Shown one piece after another: positions 53,558-64,000 of a stretch of DNA of 64,000 nucleotides. Under the pieces are notes generated by a model that worked only from the letters and a program-made list of their open reading frames with translations, was not told the DNA's origin and searched no databases. Position 1 is the stretch's first letter. Each line of letters opens with the position of its first letter. The DNA comes from Lepidodermella squamata (lineage: Eukaryota > Gastrotricha). The stretch covers positions 496,001 to 560,000 of the forward strand of contig JBLDXI010000074.1 of NCBI GenBank assembly GCA_047495785.1. Reading direction: 5' to 3'. The translations under genes and the position numbers were made by a program.

Positions 53558-56500
53558 ATGATTAGATTCGTCGACGATGACTGCCGTCGCCTTTTCGCTT
53601 CGCTTGGAAGTAAGTCTCTAGCTCAGTTTTAATTTGGACATAATATTTCATCTGATTTCCTTATTAAGATCAATTTCCGGACCCGCTGAGCCTAGAAGAG
53701 TACCTTCAACAGTACAAAACTTTGCAAGCGACTCTGGAGAGGGAGCAGATAGAATTCTCCAATGAGCTATTGCGTAAATTCAGTTCTAGCCAAGCTGAGA
53801 ACAAATTTATTTCAATTCCAATCGCAACTTATGTGAGAAAATTTTTTCCCATGCTATCTTTATATTAATATAAAATCCATTCATTTCATAGCACTCTGAC
53901 GTTCTGCCACTGACAGTTCGGTTTCTTGATGGCAAAGTTACATCAATGCTTTGCCCATCGTTTTTTAAGTTGAGTGATGTGCGTCCATTACTTGGAAGGC
54001 ACGTTGTAACTGTTGAATGCAAGGATGTGCTGCTTGGATTCGCACAAGAAATCGGTACGTCTTTATCTTGAAGTTAAATCCTAATTTGAACATTGTTTCT
54101 GTTTGAAGATGGTGAAATAACATTTCTGGATGAGAATTCGCCTATCGAAAAGCTTTGTGGCAAATCAAAACAGTTAGATACTACTGTAATGGTCAAGTTC
54201 TACATGCCGGATATAATGCTACTAGAGTAAGTAATTCTATTGGCAGGACACATAAATCACCACGAAAGAATATATTTTTTTAGCAATCCGCTATCTCGCC
54301 ATCAGCTCTACTTGCAGCTGCGTCGTGACTTATCAGGCTCTGATCGCTTGTTCCTAACCGCACAAGACCGCATTCAAGCCGCTGCGTACGCAGTTTTGGC
54401 GGAAGACTTGGATCGCGGTAGTTTATCCGTTGATTCGAACAAACTATCTGGATTAGTTGGTTGGAGGGTTGTCGAGCAATATGGAAGCGTGAAAGCCGAC
54501 TCATTGTTGAGGAGTGAGGTCGCTAAGTTGGACCAAGATTTGCCTAAAATCGTGGCCGAGCTTGAATTTTGCAAAATTGTTCAAAATAACGAAAATTACG
54601 GGAAGCGTTATTATCGAATCTACGCTCATAAGGATTTCGAGGAGCAATTATCGTCACTATACGTTTCTCTCTCGATTTTTGGAATTACCATTGAAGAATC
54701 TTCGCCTTCGATAAGTGCCGATTTACCACCTACTACAGTTATTCACAGCTTTTCGTGGCGACAAATTGCGCGGTTTTCTTTTGCCTGGCATCGTTTAACC
54801 ATTGGCATTAAACAGCCACAAGGCGGTCATTCCCAAGACAACAAGGGAAAGCAGAATACTTGGGTTCTTCATTATTACATCAAGCGGAAGACCATAGGCA
54901 ACTATTTACTTCAGTTAGCCGCTGATTTGAATCAATTTCAAATGACTTTGTTACAAACTTATCGCATTGATCGAATCATTTTCCCAAGATCAAGCGGGGG
55001 TCCCCTCGGAGGATGCCGGGGCTCGCAAAGATCTGCGACTTTACCGAGGCAAGATGTTGAAGTCCTGGCGATCGACCACTTTTCTTCAACTTTGCCTCGA
55101 AAAATGAGTGATTCTAATGCTAATTTAGACCACTCGGGGCCAGCCTCGCCGATTTTTGCCTATGGCAACAATACTGGTCGCTCATCAGCTCCTCCCACCG
55201 CCACAGCTTCTATATTCCTTGCTTCGATGGGCAACATATCGATTGAGCCCAATTTGATTCAAAACCAAGCGCCAAAAGCTAAACCTCAACTGCTGCCCTC
55301 ATTGAAGAGTGACAGTCGTATTGGGTTGATGAAAGCAAATAATTCAGCCGTTCAAGCGAAATGGATGTCACTCAACGATTTTAGGCCGAATGAAATCGGC
55401 CAGGAATACGTCAAGTCAGTCATTATTAACAAAGAAACAAGCGCAAATTACTCCGCAGAACATGCTGAAGTTGTCGAGACAGAGTTTCGGTCGGAAGTTG
55501 AGGATGAAGTCATTTACGACTGCGCCGCTTCTCTAGTTCCGGTCGATAAGGTTGTTCAGGGGTTGCCTCAGGAAGACGTTCAATCCGAGGTATTCCAGGT
55601 GGTTTTACAGCGTGATTCGAGTGGTTCTATCGGTTTCAGCCTATCCCTCGACCCGGAAACTCGTCACTTAATCGTGAAGAAAATTCGACCAGGCGGAGCG
55701 GCTGATCGATCGGGAGAAATAGCCCTGGGCGATCGATTGGTCAAAATCGGTGATTACAACCTCAATGGCAAGGATTATGACGATTGCGTGTCTTTACTTC
55801 GTTCAATCGCTTTCCCGGTTAAATTGACGTTTGAGAGGCCGAAATATGACGAAAATCGTATTGGTTCATCCGGCGGATCTCTCGCAAATGACGAAGAAAT
55901 TCCTGAGAATTTTGATGAATTAAATTACCCAAAGTCGCAGGAAATGCCTGAGGAACTAATCTTACAGCCGTCGTACGCTGTTGATGACGAATTTGATGAT
56001 CCAGACATGATTTACAACGCACCGCCTATCGCGATTAAAAGCCCACTAGAGCGCATGTTTTCGGACCAAAATGACGTGAGCCACGAAGAAATTCAGTACC
56101 CTAACACCATGAATTACTACCAAGACGAAGAAAATCCCTATGCAAGACCTGACGAGGACGTTGACGAAGAATTGATCGGCAAAATGTTGGACGCTTTAGG
56201 CGATGATTGCGATGAAAAGCCTAGCCAGGAAAACGACCACAGTTTTCAACTCGAGTTGAACAAATTGGACCAAAAACGCGGTTTCGGTTTTGATTTCGAT
56301 TTCTCAGATCGTTGCGTTGTGACTTTGGTCGACAATGACCAGAATAAATTGTCCGGACTTTCCGTTGGCGACGTAATTTTAGCGGTTAATAATGAGAATT
56401 TCGACTCGGAAAAATTACGCAAGTTACTTCAGAGTGAAAACCAGCTCAAATTAACGCTTTTATCTGTTTCGGATTTCATGAAACCACTCGAGCAACAAAA

Positions 56501-58386
56501 TGAGTCTGTTTGCTATGATTTAAAACTGCCTAATAGCAATAGTTTGCCGCAACCTTTGCCGACAGTTTCTGAAATATTGAAAATTTCAGTATCGAAACAG
56601 CCAAATGAAGAAATGGGTTGTTCGCTTTTCGCTTGTGGTTCTGAGATTTTTATCGGAAATGTAAAACCAGGGTCGAAATTAGCTAATGTCGGTGTTCAAC
56701 CTGGTGATATGTGTCTTCTGATCAATAACGAGTCGGTTTTTGGTATGCCGAGTGAAAAAGTAGCCGCAGCCTTGAGATCCGCAGCTGGTCAGGTCACGCT
56801 AACGCTATCTCGTCGTAAAAATTCGAATGAAAATAACAGCGACCAGCAAAAAATCCCGGAAAATGTCAAATTTTCGACAATTGTCGACGATTGTTTGGGC
56901 CAGGATGAATTCCCGCCCGCTGATATTACGACTGCAATCGCTCAGCAATTATCGCCTATTTGTCGCGCTGAATTGAGTAAAATCGCGGCGTTTTGCCGTC
57001 GGAAGACTCAGACTGATATGGAGGATGAATTTGCGAGGATTTGCGATGCGGTTGATTCGGATGAGGTGGCAATAACGAGGCCGTATTCTAGTCTCGAGTT
57101 GGATATGGCATGGCTGCAACTCAATTCGTGCGTGTTCATCCTAAGCAATCTGCCGAGCCAACGGTCGCTCAGCGAGTTTTGGCAATTGATTCTCGACTAC
57201 AGCGTCAATGTGAGTGGAACAATTTCATGATTTTTTTAATTTGATAAATATCTCTGATCATTTCAATTAAAGCAATTTCATGCATTTATGCGGATAGTGT
57301 TTTACTAATGGGAAAATTCCATAGTAGTGGGAGAAAAAATTATTTCAAATGAAATGTGAGTGGAGAAATATTTTTTCAAAGATTTTATTTTTTGAAAATT
57401 TAACTAATAAAATTATAAAATTGAAGCGAAGTTTCGACTAAATATACAGAAAACGAAGATTGTCTAATTTCTCGATTGAGGAATTCGGATTTTTTCGCAT
57501 GAGTTGGTAATCACAGACTTCAAATTCTGTCCCATTTTATGGCTACATTTCGACGGGAAGAAGCCGAAATGACCTTCTTTAACCTCAAAAATATGAAGTA
57601 TTCGAATAACCATGGAACCAATCTGATTTATACACCCAAGTCCAGCACGAATATTATCAATCCCTCGAAGAGCGATTCGATTTCACGCAATTAAATTATA
57701 TTCAAAGCATGGTTTTTTATTCGAAATTACGTTTATTAAATTGAATTTTTTTGCTGTCTTAAAATCAGGTTATGGTCGTGCTCGGCTGCACTAACCAGCC
57801 GTCGTTCTTCCCGCTGCAGTGCGACGAAGTGCTAAAAGTCAGCCTGCCGGCATCTAACGCATCGATCTCGCTGCGCCTGCTCAGCAGCTCATCGTCAACA
57901 CGGCACGGCAGCACAAGGCTGTTCAAATTCAGCCTGTCACACGCGCGACAGGACCGGATGTTTTTCCTGATTCAGTGTGCTCAGGCGGCGGAAGGCTGCA
58001 GCAGCAGCCTTGTCGATGCCTTGCTGCTGCCCCACGTGCTCAATGCTAGTAATTCGTCGTCGTCGTCGTATGAGCAGATTAACGCCGCGGCGCCGCCTAG
58101 AAACAGTAGCATCGTTGTTTGCAGCGATTGCGCGGCCGATGCGCCGCAGTTTGACCAGCGCGGCGTGTTTTGCGCCGTCTCTTCGCTGCTCGCGATATTT
58201 GCTTCGCAAATCAGCGACAGTAGCAGCAGCAGCGCGAGCATTTGCGATTCAGCTGCGCTGCTGCGCCGGCAACACCCGCCATCGCTGAGCGCCGTCGAGC
58301 AACTGACGGCCGTGTACGCCTGGCTTCAGCTCGCTATCGATCGGCTAGTTGTCGCTGCGGCCGATGAGGACGCGCTGTCTTACTGA
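53558..58386 (+). CDS. FERM + three PDZ + protein tyrosine phosphatase-like protein (predicted pseudophosphatase)
   Basis: Six exons: 53558-53609, 53669-53832, 53892-54054, 54109-54226, 54284-57209, 57769-58386; four introns of 54-59 nt and one of 559 nt; 1346 aa. Residues about 73-385 form a FERM domain (VTVRFLDG-like first strand is LTVRFLDGK, then VKFYMPD, then FSWRQIARFSFAWHRL), which targets proteins to the membrane cortex. PDZ 1 is about 601-682 (GSIGFSLS), PDZ 2 about 818-895 (divergent, GFGFDFDF), PDZ 3 about 931-1012 (GCSLFACG). Residues about 1099-1340 follow the PTP fold: FWQLILDYSVNVMVVLG matches the strand before the KNRY/WPD part, and EQLTAVYAWL matches the last helix. Layout resembles the PTPN13/PTPN3/PTPN4 group, without a KIND domain. 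Catalytic loop residues are absent (see findings), so a scaffold role is inferred. Confidence 0.87.
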
Positions 58387-59325
58387 CGACACGGCTCACA
58401 ACATGCGTACACAGTACATACAAACACTTACACACGCAAGCAGCGTGATAATAAGTTTTTCAGCTGCCGTTGAATACATTACGGTGATGTGTTTTTCGTT
58501 CACGAGTGACGCACTTGCTGCTCAAGTCATCTTGCCGCTTTCTTGCGCTTTGCAAAGTATACCAAAACATTCCAACATATATTTGCACTTTTTTATGTTT
58601 AATTTTTCACCTTTTTATGAAAAAAATAAAAATGAAATGTGTACTAAGAAATTATGGTTTTGTGCATCGAATGAAAGAAGTGTTTGATGGAAAATAATGC
58701 CTACAACCGAATGGTAAATTAAAAGGCTGTTTATGAGCGAAGGAAGCTTATTCGATAGGATTTTCGAGGCGCCGCAATGGGCAAACTCAGCATGTTCAAT
58801 TTTCGGATGTGACGATGTGAAGAGCCTCATGAGCCTCGTGCTGGCCAGGCTACCTGTATTTAAAGGATATCAGATGGTTCCGATCACATTTGGCTGACGG
58901 CCGAGGCTCAGGCGGCTATACCTACTAAACTTCGATATTCATCAATCTTTTCCACGACTTGAGATTTAGGCGCCGAATATTGATGTTGGGCTATCCGAAC
59001 GTATCCCACTAATGGGGACCCATTCATAATATAATGGGATAAGACCCATTCAGCTCTTTGTAAATCCAATATCAAAATTCACTCGATCTCTCACCTCGCA
59101 AGTCTTGCAGGGTGCCGTTTTTCGAAGCAGGATTGCTGTGTCTGACCCTTGTCTGAATACGCTAGATGCTATACCTATGTACTAGCTAGAAGTTCGACTA
59201 AAACTGCGAACCAACTCAAAGAGTTGTAACAAACAAAAATCCAGCAATCAACAATAGGTTCAGGAATGACTCATTTATTTTATACTTATGAAAGTGCATC
59301 AAAATCAAATACTTCTAATGCAAAT
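58387..59325. other. Convergent intergenic region between the FERM/PDZ gene and ASB copy 1
   Basis: An AATAAA about 240 bp after the FERM/PDZ stop (near 58624) could end that transcript. No other feature seen. Confidence 0.4.
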
Positions 59326-61500
59326 TCAGTAAGCAGCGTAAAATTGCAAGTATCTGATCAGCATCGGAGGCAGGACGTCTTGGCTTTTCAACACCTCGAT
59401 TGCATCCGCACGACAGGTGAATCCAGTGGGCAAGCTTCGAAGTATGACGACGCGGCAAAGCTGTTGCAAAGTCATTGGAAACAGCGTGGTAAAGTTTTGA
59501 CACAAATCAGACATGCCACCGGCTTTATCCACGTGCGTTATACACCGTGAATACCAACTTGTAAAATTGAATGAAACGTCATCAAAAGAAGCCAGTAGCC
59601 AGTGTAAGTAATCAATTTTTTCATCGCATTCTTCAGACCGAGCTTCCAGTTCGGTAACGGTCTTCAAAAATTTGAAGATGAACGTTTGATTTTCACTAAT
59701 TTTGACCCGAAAACGAGCGCCACTCTCAAGCATCAAGCCAACAGCAGTTATGAAGCCTTGATTGATTTTAACCAGCCGCAATATCAAATAATCGAAAGGC
59801 CACAGTTTCGGAGCTTTTGTCGGATTTATCGGAACGAGGTCACTGAAGTAGAGCAAATTCGTCAGTATATCCTCGAATTCATCGTCGAATTCTCGATATT
59901 TTTGACCCAAAAAGAAGCTGATCGGGCTGCCTGAATTACCGAAAATATTTTTCTTCGCAAGTTTGAGGAGAATCTGGCAAATCTGCTCATGAAACGGTTC
60001 TGAACCCTTGCAAGTTTCGAGAATATCTGATGGCCTGACTTCAGCTCCATGTTGCAAGAGACACTCCACCACAGTTTTCGATTGGTTCTGGATAGCTAGT
60101 TCCAAGTAGCTCCCCTTTATTCGAAATTCAGTATGGTCTTCAGGCTCAAGAGAAACGCTGCCTCTAGTAATCAAAATTCGCACGGCTTCTGCGGAACCAC
60201 TCTCCACGGCCAATCGGAACAACGAATCTTTGAAAAACCATATGCGCAGCTTTTGAATGTACTCATCCTTTAGATCTATCCCGGCATCGATGAACTCTTG
60301 AATTACTTCTGCCTGGCCAAACTCTGCAGCCAACAATAAGGACGCCTTGTCGGGGGTAGCGCCTTTTTTCATCATGATTTTCAACAGGCTAGTTTGGCCT
60401 TTCGCTCCGGCCATGTCGAAGGGCGAGACGTGTCCCCAACGCGGCAAACATATCAGCTTGCTGAAGTTGATTCCAGGCAGTTCTTCGATGAGAAAGGCAG
60501 CGATATCGCGGTTGCACTGCTCAGTAGCATAGATCAGTGCCAATTCCTTGCAGGCATTTCGCTTCCAGCTCGTGTATTGATCCGACTTCTGTGTGACAAA
60601 AAGTTTCTTCGCAATGTCTAAATCCCCTATTACGCAAGCTGCGTGAAGAAGATTGACCGAGTTCAATTCCTGGGGACAGTTAAAGTCTTTCTGATCAAAG
60701 AGACGGTCTGTTTCTCGCAATCGTTCGATCGCAGCTTTGATTACCCTTTTGCATCCATAGCGACATGTTTCGGCCAAAAAGGCGTCACAACTTGAAGCGT
60801 GGAAGTTATCGACTAGATATGCTATGATGTTGAGATCGTACCAAGGTTTGAGCATCTGCTCTACCAGACGTTTATGATCGTCGTAGCAGGACCAGCTTAT
60901 CACGCCGCATTCGAGGAATTGTCTAAGGGTTGGCGCTTCTGCAATCAACTTGACAATTTCAGCACTTTTGCCATGAAATAATGCCTTGTCGTATGGCGTA
61001 TAATAGTTTTCCAACGAAGATTCACTTGCATCGGCACCATTTAGCAGCAGAAATCGGACTACCTCGACGTAAGCACCTCCAATAGCACCTTCGAGCACAG
61101 ACCGCTTCAATTTACAACAGCCGTACGCATCATCCCATGGAAAATACGTCTCAACGGCGTCATCACCTGCTGCCACCGAATTGGGCTTGGCTCCGTGAGC
61201 GACAAGCAATTGACAAAGTTCTAAGTTTCCAGTGGAAGCCGCATAGTAGAGAGCTGAGTTCACTTCGTAGTCTAAAATATAAGTCTTTCGACCAGATTTA
61301 GCACCGTTCTCCAACAGGAATTTTGCGACTTCATAACAACCAAGCCGACAAGCCTCGACAAGGGCTTTAGTCAGCATCAGATCAGCTTGTTGCTGGCTTC
61401 GTCGTTGCTCGATAATGTGCTGTAAAGCTGACAGATCGGAATCTGCAACAGCTCTCATCACCTCATCACGAGGCTTCACTTTTATGTTAAGTTGGTTCAT
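59326..61500 (-). CDS. Ankyrin-repeat and SOCS-box protein, copy 1
   Basis: A single uninterrupted frame of 724 aa. About ten ankyrin repeats fill residues 30-520 (for example ALVEACRLGCYEVAKFLLEN and ALYYAASTGNLELCQLLV). The C-terminus is a SOCS box: BC-box TLQQLCRVV near residue 677 and a Cul5-box-like VLPPMLIRYLQ. Proteins of this ASB type bind Elongin B/C and Cullin 5 and present targets for ubiquitination; the ankyrin stack would choose the target. The chosen ATG sits just after a TTTATAG sequence that looks like a splice acceptor, so a 5' non-coding exon (or trans-spliced leader) may precede it; an upstream Met gives only seven more residues. Paralogous to the gene at 61806-63983 on the same strand. 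Confidence 0.87.
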   Translation of the reverse strand: MNQLNIKVKPRDEVMRAVADSDLSALQHIIEQRRSQQQADLMLTKALVEACRLGCYEVAKFLLENGAKSGRKTYILDYEVNSALYYAASTGNLELCQLLVAHGAKPNSVAAGDDAVETYFPWDDAYGCCKLKRSVLEGAIGGAYVEVVRFLLLNGADASESSLENYYTPYDKALFHGKSAEIVKLIAEAPTLRQFLECGVISWSCYDDHKRLVEQMLKPWYDLNIIAYLVDNFHASSCDAFLAETCRYGCKRVIKAAIERLRETDRLFDQKDFNCPQELNSVNLLHAACVIGDLDIAKKLFVTQKSDQYTSWKRNACKELALIYATEQCNRDIAAFLIEELPGINFSKLICLPRWGHVSPFDMAGAKGQTSLLKIMMKKGATPDKASLLLAAEFGQAEVIQEFIDAGIDLKDEYIQKLRIWFFKDSLFRLAVESGSAEAVRILITRGSVSLEPEDHTEFRIKGSYLELAIQNQSKTVVECLLQHGAEVRPSDILETCKGSEPFHEQICQILLKLAKKNIFGNSGSPISFFLGQKYREFDDEFEDILTNLLYFSDLVPINPTKAPKLWPFDYLILRLVKINQGFITAVGLMLESGARFRVKISENQTFIFKFLKTVTELEARSEECDEKIDYLHWLLASFDDVSFNFTSWYSRCITHVDKAGGMSDLCQNFTTLFPMTLQQLCRVVILRSLPTGFTCRADAIEVLKSQDVLPPMLIRYLQFYAAY

Positions 61501-61805
61501 TCTATAAACGGATAATAACATTTACAAATTAACGAGGGCAAGTCACCGAAAATGCTCAATTTATGTTAATGGAAATAGCTAGCGTTAAGATAGAGGCCCT
61601 GCTCCTGACCAAGGCTAAAAATCCGCGCCATCAGCGCCAGATGATGAGAGGTGTTGGCAATAGCGGAAAAAAGTAAAAAAATTCAAGATATTTCGGTATA
61701 TTTGTTACTGCCGATTTCTTCTAATAGACCGCATGTTTTACTGATCAAAAAGTAATAATTAGATGAATCATTCTTTATTTCACGAAAGTAGAAATGCGAA
61801 GCTCA

Positions 61806-63983
61806 TTACGCAGTTGAAAATTGCAGGTAGTTGATAAGAATAGGCGGAAGAACAGTGTTCAGTTTTCGGACTGCATACTCACGCTCTGTGTAGCCTGCGG
61901 GCAAGTTTCGAAGGATGACGATGCGGCTGAGTTGTTGCAATGTCATTGGAAACAGTTCGGCGACGCTTTGACACAGTTTAAGCATTTCATCAGAGCGTTT
62001 CAAGTGCTTTCTGCAGTGAAAGACCCATTTCGTAAGATTGAAGGTCACATCATCAAAAGATGCAACGATCCAGTTTAAGAAGTCAATGTTTAGACCATTC
62101 TCTTCGGACCAAGCTTCGAGTTCATCTAATGTTTTCAAGAGCTTGAAGGTGAATACCGGGTTTTTGCACATTTTCACTCTGAAACGAGCACCGGCATCAA
62201 GCATCAATTTCACAGCTGCTATGAAGCCCGTATCAATTTCAATCAGGCGAAGTACCAAATAATCGAAAGGCCAAAGTTTCTTTGCATTGCTTGGATTTAT
62301 CGGGACAAGACCGCTGAAGCAGAGCAAACTCGACAGTATGCTTTCAAATTCGTTGTCGAATTGCCGATACTTTTGACCAAACAAATAGCTAATTGCACTG
62401 CCTGAATTCCCGAAAGTATTCGATTTGGCAAGTTCCAGCAATTTCAGACAAATTTGCTCGTGAAAAGGCTCCAAACCATTACATGCTGCAAAAACGTCCT
62501 CTGGCCTGATTTGAGCCCCATTCTGCAAGAGACACTCGACAACATCTTCAGATTCATTTAGAATCGCTAGGCGTAGATAGCTATCCCAAGTCGATTCGCG
62601 ACAATTTTCGGGCTCAACCGGGATGCCATTATCGATCAGTAACTTCACTGCTTCTACGGAGCCACTGCTTACAGCCTTCCGTAAAATATCGCCACATAAC
62701 CTTTGTTTTTTGCGACGGTTCTCACATTGCTCTAGCAAATCCAACTTAGCTTCGATCAACTCTTGCATAACCGTCGGATGGCCAAACTGAGCAGCCATAA
62801 ATAGCGATTCTTCATCTGGCTTAGCACCTCTACTCAACATTGCCCGAACCAATTCGAGTTGACCTCTAGCCGCGGCGATGTTGATTGGGGAGACGCGGTT
62901 GCTAGACGCTCTAAACATCGGCAAATGTATGCACGAATCAAAGTTTAGGCCTGGTAGCTGGTCGATGAGAATTCTCGCAATTTCAAAGTTGGAGTGTTCG
63001 ATAGCGTAGACAAGTGCAGACTCCGCGCTACCACTATGCTTCCAGCTTACGAATTGCCTGGATTGGTGCATAGCCAACAGCTGCTTCGCCAATTCCGAAT
63101 CCCCAATGACACAAGCTGCGCGAAGAAGATTGATAGGACGTTCTTCATACTGGCAGTAGAAGGTTTCCGTGACGAACAAACGATTTGATTGCCGCAAGTG
63201 TTCGATCGCTGCTTGTAGCGCCCGGGTGCAGCCAAAACGAGATGCTTCATCTAGAAAAGTGTCAAGGCTCGATTGGCTGAAATTAGCGACCAAATACTTG
63301 ACTATATTGAGATCATACCAGGATTCACGCATTTGCTGAATCAAACGTTCGTTACTTCCATAACGCGACCAACTTATGACATCGCAGCCTTTGTATCGCC
63401 TCATGGTTGGCGCTTCCGCGATCAACTTGACAAGTTCAGCGCTTTTGCCGTGAAATATTGCCTTGTCCAAAGGTTTGAACTTGTTTTCTAGCGCTTCTTC
63501 GCTTACACTGGCACCTTTTTGCAGCAGAAATCGAACAACTTCGATGTGAACACCTCCCATCGCGCCATCAAACACAGATCGCTTATGATATCCGTAGTCA
63601 AAATCGGTGGGAAAGTACGTCTTCACAGCGATATTACCACCAACCGAATTGACTTTAGCCCCGTGAGCGACCAACAGTTTGCAAAGTTCCAAGTTGCCGG
63701 TGTAAGCTGCATGATAGAGCGCTGAATTTTCTTCGTAACCTCTAATGTAAGATTCCCGACCGGATGTAGCACCGTTTTCCAGCAGATATTTCGCGACTTC
63801 ATAACAGCCCAGACGGCAAGCCTCGATAAGTGCTTTATTCAGCAGCCGTTTAACTTGTTCTTTGCTTTTCGGAAATTTGATTCGTTCTTGCTCGATAATC
63901 CGCTGTAAATCCGACAGATCCGATTCCGCAACAGCTCTTAACAGCTGATCGTCAGAGTTCGATTTAATAATTTGGCGGTTCAT
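61806..63983 (-). CDS. Ankyrin-repeat and SOCS-box protein, copy 2
   Basis: A single frame of 725 aa, clearly similar to the copy on its left along the whole length (ALIEACRLGCYEVAKYLLEN, ALYHAAYTGNLELCKLLV). The C-terminal SOCS box is present but its BC-box reads TLQQLSRIV: the usual Cys is Ser. The Cul5-box-like part is VLPPILINYLQ. The ATG follows TTAAATAG, again acceptor-like, in the same position as in copy 1, which argues that both share an upstream intron in the 5' UTR. Gap to copy 1 is 305 bp. Role as an E3-ligase adaptor is from family knowledge; the Ser substitution makes Elongin C binding less certain. Confidence 0.86.
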   Translation of the reverse strand: MNRQIIKSNSDDQLLRAVAESDLSDLQRIIEQERIKFPKSKEQVKRLLNKALIEACRLGCYEVAKYLLENGATSGRESYIRGYEENSALYHAAYTGNLELCKLLVAHGAKVNSVGGNIAVKTYFPTDFDYGYHKRSVFDGAMGGVHIEVVRFLLQKGASVSEEALENKFKPLDKAIFHGKSAELVKLIAEAPTMRRYKGCDVISWSRYGSNERLIQQMRESWYDLNIVKYLVANFSQSSLDTFLDEASRFGCTRALQAAIEHLRQSNRLFVTETFYCQYEERPINLLRAACVIGDSELAKQLLAMHQSRQFVSWKHSGSAESALVYAIEHSNFEIARILIDQLPGLNFDSCIHLPMFRASSNRVSPINIAAARGQLELVRAMLSRGAKPDEESLFMAAQFGHPTVMQELIEAKLDLLEQCENRRKKQRLCGDILRKAVSSGSVEAVKLLIDNGIPVEPENCRESTWDSYLRLAILNESEDVVECLLQNGAQIRPEDVFAACNGLEPFHEQICLKLLELAKSNTFGNSGSAISYLFGQKYRQFDNEFESILSSLLCFSGLVPINPSNAKKLWPFDYLVLRLIEIDTGFIAAVKLMLDAGARFRVKMCKNPVFTFKLLKTLDELEAWSEENGLNIDFLNWIVASFDDVTFNLTKWVFHCRKHLKRSDEMLKLCQSVAELFPMTLQQLSRIVILRNLPAGYTEREYAVRKLNTVLPPILINYLQFSTA

Positions 63984-64000
63984 TCTATTTAAACAGACAG

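Noticed and set aside
1-64000. CRISPR arrays, bacterial operons, rRNA genes
   Set aside because: None seen; spliced metazoan genes throughout.

Overview
This is nuclear DNA from a small-genome invertebrate animal. Genes have GT-AG introns, often only 53-59 nt, with acceptors mostly of the form TTTTAG or TTTCAG. Coding DNA is clearly more GC-rich than the AT-rich introns. Protein families (FERM-PDZ-phosphatase, ankyrin/SOCS box, VWA, chitin-binding peritrophin, LamG, PARP-type zinc finger, C2H2 fingers) are metazoan. The VWA + peritrophin + LamG layout resembles molluscan/lophotrochozoan Pif/BMSP shell-matrix proteins, so a protostome, perhaps a spiralian, is my guess; the species cannot be named from this window.

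Layout. (1) 1-36979, minus strand: two tandem paralogous secreted giants. The right copy (9928-36979, 11 exons, 2681 aa by my model) has a signal peptide, nine VWA-like domains joined by Thr/Ser-rich mucin-like linkers, peritrophin-type chitin-binding domains and a C-terminal LamG domain. The left copy (start 9673, running off the left edge) has a signal peptide and at least six VWA-like domains. Most internal exons carry the C-terminal half of one VWA, a linker and the N-terminal half of the next, with phase 0 at both ends, which suggests growth by exon duplication. All fifteen VWA domains have lost the DxSxS metal site. The introns hold many decayed transposons and gene fragments (Tc1/mariner, pogo/Tigger, piggyBac, several MITEs, one TIR element with a tRNA-like insert, LicD-like and kinase-like fragments, and a recent 326-bp tandem duplication).

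(2) 38677-41245, minus: a 664-aa nuclear-type protein with one PARP-type zinc finger and a long tail of alternating acidic and Lys/Gly/Arg/Ala-rich blocks. (3) 43529-52780, minus: two adjacent zinc-finger genes 168 bp apart. The larger (1916 aa) contains nine copies of a repeated finger module in which an unusually short finger follows a canonical one. (4) 53558-58386, plus: a six-exon gene for a 1346-aa FERM + three-PDZ + protein tyrosine phosphatase-like protein whose phosphatase signature is destroyed, so it is probably a scaffold pseudophosphatase. (5) 59326-63983, minus: two tandem uninterrupted genes for ankyrin-repeat/SOCS-box proteins of 724 and 725 aa, likely Cullin-RING substrate adaptors.

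The VWA pair looks like extracellular matrix (chitin-associated). The other genes look like ordinary nuclear or cytoplasmic regulators and show no obvious pathway link with each other. All gene models were spliced by eye from frame and splice-site consistency; no transcripts or database searches were available.
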